Shown here piece after piece: positions 59,536 through 64,000 of a DNA stretch of 64,000 nt. This DNA comes from Hyphomicrobium sp. (lineage in GTDB: Bacteria; Pseudomonadota; Alphaproteobacteria; Rhizobiales; Hyphomicrobiaceae): the NCBI RefSeq assembly GCF_019753045.1, contig NZ_JAIELN010000005.1:186001-250000 (forward strand). Direction: 5' to 3'. The first letter of the stretch is position 1. Every line of letters starts with the position of its first letter. The position numbers and the translations under genes were made by a program. The notes beneath the pieces were generated by a model. The model did no database searches, was not told where the DNA came from, and saw nothing but the letters and a program-made list of their open reading frames with translations.

Positions 59536-60118
59536 GTGCGTTGCGGCCCTGATGATTGCGGTTTCGGTCGCGTCATTGGCGGTCGCGGAAGAGGACACTC
59601 GCGTCAAAGGCCACATTGATGGCGCTCACGGCTCCGCTGCCGTGGAGCCGGCCGCGAGCGCAAACATGCGCCTCGGCACGCCATTAACCTCCGACGATAT
59701 CGCCAAGTGGGATCGCACGATCTTCCCCGATGGCCGCGGGCTGCCGCCGGGGCGCGGCTCGGCGAAAGAGGGCCGCGTCATCTACGAACAGAAATGCGCG
59801 CGTTGTCATGGCGAGCACGGCGAAGGCGGCACGTCGGAAGAACTCGTCAGCGGGCCAACGCCGCCCTCGCCCGATAATCCGAGCAAAGCGATCGGTTCTT
59901 ATTGGCCGTATGCGACGACGATCTTCGATTTCGTTCGCCGCAGCATGCCGCCTGCGGCTCCGGGTTCACTATCCGCGGATGAGACCTACGCCGTCACGGC
60001 CTACCTGCTCGCCGCGAATGCGATCATTCCGGAGAGCGCAGAGATGAATGCGGAAACGCTCGCCGCGGTGCGGATGCCGAACCGCGACGGCTTCATCTGG
60101 ATCGACGTAAAAAAGTAA
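59522..60118 (+). CDS. c-type cytochrome, SoxD-like subunit
   Basis: Signal peptide; DGRGLPPGRGSAKEGRVIYEQKCARCHGEHGEGG; overlaps the SoxC-like 3' end. Confidence 0.87.
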   Translation: MSMLRCVAALMIAVSVASLAVAEEDTRVKGHIDGAHGSAAVEPAASANMRLGTPLTSDDIAKWDRTIFPDGRGLPPGRGSAKEGRVIYEQKCARCHGEHGEGGTSEELVSGPTPPSPDNPSKAIGSYWPYATTIFDFVRRSMPPAAPGSLSADETYAVTAYLLAANAIIPESAEMNAETLAAVRMPNRDGFIWIDVKK

Positions 60119-60131
60119 GTTTGCGCCGCTT

Positions 60132-61523
60132 TCAGAAATTGATCTTCGCGCCAAAGATGCCCGCCTGGAAGGAATCGAGCGAGGTTTTCCCCACGGGAGC
60201 GCCACCACCCGCAGCCGTCACGCTGTTGCCGAAGATGTCTCCATCGGCGTGCTCGTAAACTGCATAAAGGGTCAAGTCAGCAGCGTCGACAAACTGAATG
60301 ATGCCGCCCTGCCAGAAATTGATGCTCGAGGAAACCGTCTTACCCGGATTGGAACCCGCATCGTCATGACGGTACTCGCCAAAAATGTTCGTTTTGCCGA
60401 GCGAAATCCACTTCTGTTCGATACCGGGCTGGATGAACCACACATTGCTAACAGGCTCTATAAGCTGCGGCTCTGTGGTCGGGTTCCCGGTAGCAATGTG
60501 TTGCGTACCCCAGCCGCCGAATACGAATAGTCCGGTCGGCTTGTGCATGATCGTGGTGGCGGCGCCGCCCCAGTCGCATCGAAAGTTCGGCAATGATGCC
60601 GTCGTCGTGCTCGAAGATATGCAGGCCGTTCCTCCGGCGACGTAGGTGCTCGGGGTGCCGCTGAACTGGGTGCCGGGATTATTGCTTTGGCCATAACCGC
60701 CACGGGCGAGAACACTGAAATCGCCGATATCGTTTTTGTACTGGAGTGCGACATCCCATAAAGTGGCTTCGCCCCAAGCAGCAGCGGCCGAAAAGCCTTC
60801 ATAAGTCGGCGAGTCGTAGCGAACGACATTGCGACGGCCGCTATCGCCAGGCGTCGAATTATTGAAGCCTCGCAAGGCGTCGGTCCATCTGAGCGCAGGC
60901 GAGCCAATGGGGAGCCCATTGGCCCTCAGTTGAAACTGCGACAGGTAGATCGCGGCGCCCTCCGCGTCGTTGACGTTACGTGTCAAAGTGAAATCGGCAT
61001 CGTCGAGAAGGTGGTAAGTTGCGGTGCCGTTTTGGCCGACGGCGGCCTGTCCCCATTCCTTACTCTTGACGTACCAATAGCTTTTGCGGACCAAAAGCTG
61101 ATTGTCCTGGTTATTCGGATTGCTGCTCGATGAACTCGGAGAATTCTGATTCCACTGATTTGACGGATGGCCCTGCACGCCGATCTCAAGCAGGTAACCC
61201 GCCGACACGTCAGACGTGATCTTTGCCTCGCCGACGAACCGGAAGCGCGACTGCTCGACGGAGTTCGTGCCGACGTAGGCGTTATGCTCCGTGCCATCAT
61301 CCCAAACGATGAGATTCTCGTTGACCCAGCCCGAAACCGTCAGACTGACTTTGCGGTTGCCCTTGCGCGCGGTGGTCGCTTCCAATTCGGCGATACGCTC
61401 CTCGAGGTCAGCGCAGCAATTTCCGCCTAGATCAGCAGCAGCCGCTGGCGACATGAGAGCCAGTGCGATCGCAATGCCGCCGAAGCCGCTTTCAAACGCA
61501 CGAGATATTCTCATGAATGCCAC
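60132..61523 (-). CDS. Alphaproteobacterial-type outer-membrane porin
   Basis: N-terminal coiled coil LEERIAELEATTARKGNRKVSLTVSGWVNENLIVWDDG..., Phe C-terminus ...GIFGAKINF. Confidence 0.8.
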   Translation of the reverse strand: MAFMRISRAFESGFGGIAIALALMSPAAAADLGGNCCADLEERIAELEATTARKGNRKVSLTVSGWVNENLIVWDDGTEHNAYVGTNSVEQSRFRFVGEAKITSDVSAGYLLEIGVQGHPSNQWNQNSPSSSSSNPNNQDNQLLVRKSYWYVKSKEWGQAAVGQNGTATYHLLDDADFTLTRNVNDAEGAAIYLSQFQLRANGLPIGSPALRWTDALRGFNNSTPGDSGRRNVVRYDSPTYEGFSAAAAWGEATLWDVALQYKNDIGDFSVLARGGYGQSNNPGTQFSGTPSTYVAGGTACISSSTTTASLPNFRCDWGGAATTIMHKPTGLFVFGGWGTQHIATGNPTTEPQLIEPVSNVWFIQPGIEQKWISLGKTNIFGEYRHDDAGSNPGKTVSSSINFWQGGIIQFVDAADLTLYAVYEHADGDIFGNSVTAAGGGAPVGKTSLDSFQAGIFGAKINF

Positions 61524-61974
61524 CCCCTCGCGGAATCATCTGCATGCCGATCATATGTGCGCGGCGCGACTGGCCAACGTTGAACGGACCGCAATTACCG
61601 GAAGATGATTGGGTGTGACTCAAAAGACATTATTCAGAGCCGTAGAATTATTCGCCGCGGCGCAACTTGAAGCCGTTGATGCATTTTGACTTGAGCCGGA
61701 GACATTCAGTTGTTTCCATCGCAATTCGGCTCACGTGGCGGTTCATATTCCGCGTGCATCGTGGAGAAAATTGCAATTTGAGCCTTTAGCGGATCAAAAA
61801 TTCGTAAGGCTCTGCCGTCGCATATTGTAAGGCTGGAGGCGCCTCCGAATATCATAATATGCAGAGTGGCGACGTCCCGAGACCGGGCCTGGCACAGGAC
61901 GCCACTATCAAGACTGCTGACAGGCTTGGGACGAACGTCCCGCCAGTCGCAACTCCCAATCAAGGACGAAAGCC

Positions 61975-62364
61975 ATGACAATATCACGAGTGTCGGCCAC
62001 CGCCGCTGCCGTGATGGCGGCAGGTATGGTGATGGCAACAAGCGCGTTCGCGGCGGATCCGGGAACGCCTGCCTCGGTAATCGCAATGAACCAGAAGCCG
62101 AAGGGCGAATCCGTTTCGATTACCTATGCCTTTGCCCCCGCAGACGGCACTTTGGCGATTTTCTCGGTCGATCCGGCAGGACACGCATCCGCGCAACCCC
62201 TCGGCTCAGCTGCGCTAACGCGTGGAGATCATCGCGACGTGAAAATCAAACTCAACGAAGAGTTGAAGCCGGGAACAACGCTTTGGGCAGTCGCGCGAAG
62301 CAAGGACGGCAAACCTTTCCGGAATGTCGACGGCCCCGCTGAACAGACCTTCAATATCCTCTAG
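61975..62364 (+). CDS. Hypothetical secreted protein
   Basis: MTISRVSATAAAVMAAGMVMATSAFAADPGTPASVIAMNQKPKGESVSITYAF. Confidence 0.6.
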   Translation: MTISRVSATAAAVMAAGMVMATSAFAADPGTPASVIAMNQKPKGESVSITYAFAPADGTLAIFSVDPAGHASAQPLGSAALTRGDHRDVKIKLNEELKPGTTLWAVARSKDGKPFRNVDGPAEQTFNIL

Positions 62365-62637
62365 CCGTCGTGAAGTTCCCCGGCGCGATCGCTCCCGCGC
62401 CGGGACTCTGCCAGGGATCGTTGCAGAATGGTGGCACGTTCGCCGGCGAAAGCCCGCTCCCGCGGCAGTAATCGAATGATACCGAAACACGCGTGCCACT
62501 CGGACATATCAGACAGGCCTTTTGGCGAAAATCGTGAAAAAATCGTCTCCTGGACTGTCACAATCCGGCTTTGTGACGGTTTCCGCCTGGAGTTCCATCG
62601 AGATAACCGGCTGCATTGATCGCGGAGTATTGAATTA

Positions 62638-63942
62638 ATGCCCCGCGTGCCCTATTTCGGGCCCCCAGCGCAACTTTACGCGCTTGCTGGAGCCGGAGAG
62701 ACCGGCCTTTCAACATCGGAGCGTTCGTTGGACAACGTACTTATCATCGGGGCAGGCGCTGCAGGCTCGGTCGTCGCGAAGAAATGCGCGATGAACCGCG
62801 ATGTTTTCAAAAAGATCCATCTTGCTTCGCGCCGCATCGAAAGCTGCAAGAAGGTCCAGGCCGAATGCAAAACGCCGATCGAGATTTCACAACTCGACGC
62901 GGACAACGTCGCCGATACGGTCGCGCTGCTGAACAAGGTCAAACCTGACCTCGTCATCAACATGGCGCTCCCCTACCAGGATCTCGCGATCATGGACGCG
63001 TGCCTCGAGGCCGGCGTCAACTACATGGACACCGCGAACTACGAGCCCCGCGACGAAGCCAAGTTCACCTACAAATACCAATGGCCGTATAACGATAAAT
63101 TCAAAGCCAAGGGCCTCATGGCCGTCCTCGGCTGCGGTTTCGATCCGGGCGTGACGAACATCTTCTGCGCCTACGCGCAGGAGAATCTGTACGATGAGAT
63201 CCACACGATCGACATCATCGATTGCAACGCGGGCAGCCACGGCAAGGCATTCGCCACGAACTTCAATCCGGAGATCAACCTTCGGGAAGTGACGCAGCGT
63301 GGCAAGTATTGGAAAAACGGCGAATGGATCGAGATCGATCCGCTGTCGATCTCGACGATGATCGACTATCCGGAAGTCGGACCCGTCAAGTCCTACCTCA
63401 TCTACCATGAGGAGGAAGAGAGCCTCGTCGAGAACATCAAGGGTCTGAAAGAGATCCGCTTCTGGATGACGTTCTCGGACAATTACATCAAGCACCTCGA
63501 AGTGCTTCAGAACGTCGGCATGACGCGCATCGACCCCGTCATGTACAAGGGCACGCCCGTCATTCCGATGGAGTTCCTGAAATCCGTTCTTCCGGAGCCG
63601 TCCTCGCTTGCCGAAAATTACACCGGCAAAACGTCCATTGGCGTCGTCCTCAAGGGCGAGAAGAAGGGCAAGAAGAAGCGGTACATGATCTGGAACGTAT
63701 GCGACCACGCCGAGACCAACAAAGAGGTCGGCGCGCAGGCGGTTTCCTACACGACCGGCGTGCCCGCGGTCACCGGCGCGATCATGATGTTCAAGGGCAT
63801 CTGGAAGGGCAAAGGCGTGTTCAACGTCGAGCAGCTGCCGCCCGAGCCGTTCCTCGAAGAGCTCGCCGAGCAGGGTCTGCCCTGGCAAGTGAAGGAAATC
63901 GAGAAGTCCGATCAGAAGAAGCTTTTCTCGGTCGATACCTGA
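62638..63942 (+). CDS. Saccharopine dehydrogenase family protein; carboxynorspermidine dehydrogenase-like
   Basis: VLIIGAGAAGSVVAKKCAMN, ANYEPRDEAKFTYKYQWPYNDKFK, GCGFDPGVTNIFCAYAQ; true start may be internal near LDNVLIIG. Confidence 0.83.
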   Translation: MPRVPYFGPPAQLYALAGAGETGLSTSERSLDNVLIIGAGAAGSVVAKKCAMNRDVFKKIHLASRRIESCKKVQAECKTPIEISQLDADNVADTVALLNKVKPDLVINMALPYQDLAIMDACLEAGVNYMDTANYEPRDEAKFTYKYQWPYNDKFKAKGLMAVLGCGFDPGVTNIFCAYAQENLYDEIHTIDIIDCNAGSHGKAFATNFNPEINLREVTQRGKYWKNGEWIEIDPLSISTMIDYPEVGPVKSYLIYHEEEESLVENIKGLKEIRFWMTFSDNYIKHLEVLQNVGMTRIDPVMYKGTPVIPMEFLKSVLPEPSSLAENYTGKTSIGVVLKGEKKGKKKRYMIWNVCDHAETNKEVGAQAVSYTTGVPAVTGAIMMFKGIWKGKGVFNVEQLPPEPFLEELAEQGLPWQVKEIEKSDQKKLFSVDT

Positions 63943-64000
63943 TGAGCGAAGCCGATATCCTTTCGATCCGCAACGAGCTGACGGGCCTCGTGGTCTCCGT
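63942..64000 (+). CDS. Start of an unidentified CDS, partial (runs off window end)
   Basis: ATG overlapping the upstream TGA (TGATG): MSEADILSIRNELTGLVVS... Confidence 0.5.
   Translation, partial: MSEADILSIRNELTGLVVS

Noticed and set aside
61833-61846. GGAGGCGCCTCC palindrome in the porin upstream region
   Set aside because: Single short palindrome in GC-rich DNA with no second site or positional support.
62887-63888. 333-aa minus-strand ORF
   Set aside because: Antisense to the saccharopine-dehydrogenase-family gene; shadow ORF.

Overview
This 64 kb window is chromosomal DNA from a GC-rich alphaproteobacterium; gene content and style resemble Hyphomicrobiales/Hyphomicrobium, but that is an inference and not a proven assignment. 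Most of it is ordinary housekeeping: nadE (partial), class II DAHP synthase, gor, rpiA, gph, msrA, ilvA, phosphomannomutase, dusA, an RND efflux operon with a divergent TetR gene, and one tRNA-Val(CAC). Items worth a second look: (1) a guanidine-I (ykkC) riboswitch-like leader at about 47309-47407, heading an ABC transporter - DUF1989 pair - 'urea carboxylase' - allophanate hydrolase operon, which is better read as a guanidine degradation locus; (2) six copies of a short palindromic repeat with a fixed CGACTC...GAGCCGGCC core and two covarying stems; (3) an 869-bp segmental duplication (about 95% identical by hand count) leaving reciprocally truncated TauE/SafE and DusA copies around a 1.6-kb insert, the geometry expected from single-crossover integration of a circle; (4) a TPR - GT41 - zinc ribbon - SAM methyltransferase fusion protein; (5) a membrane-embedded GHSHGG serine hydrolase beside a single-TM partner of unknown function; (6) a secreted diheme-type cytochrome fused to a DUF4384-like C-terminus; (7) a SoxYZ-like carrier plus SoxCD-like sulfite dehydrogenase module directly after the guanidine locus. 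No CRISPR array, rRNA, transposase or prophage was seen. All family names come from reading motifs by eye; no searches were run.
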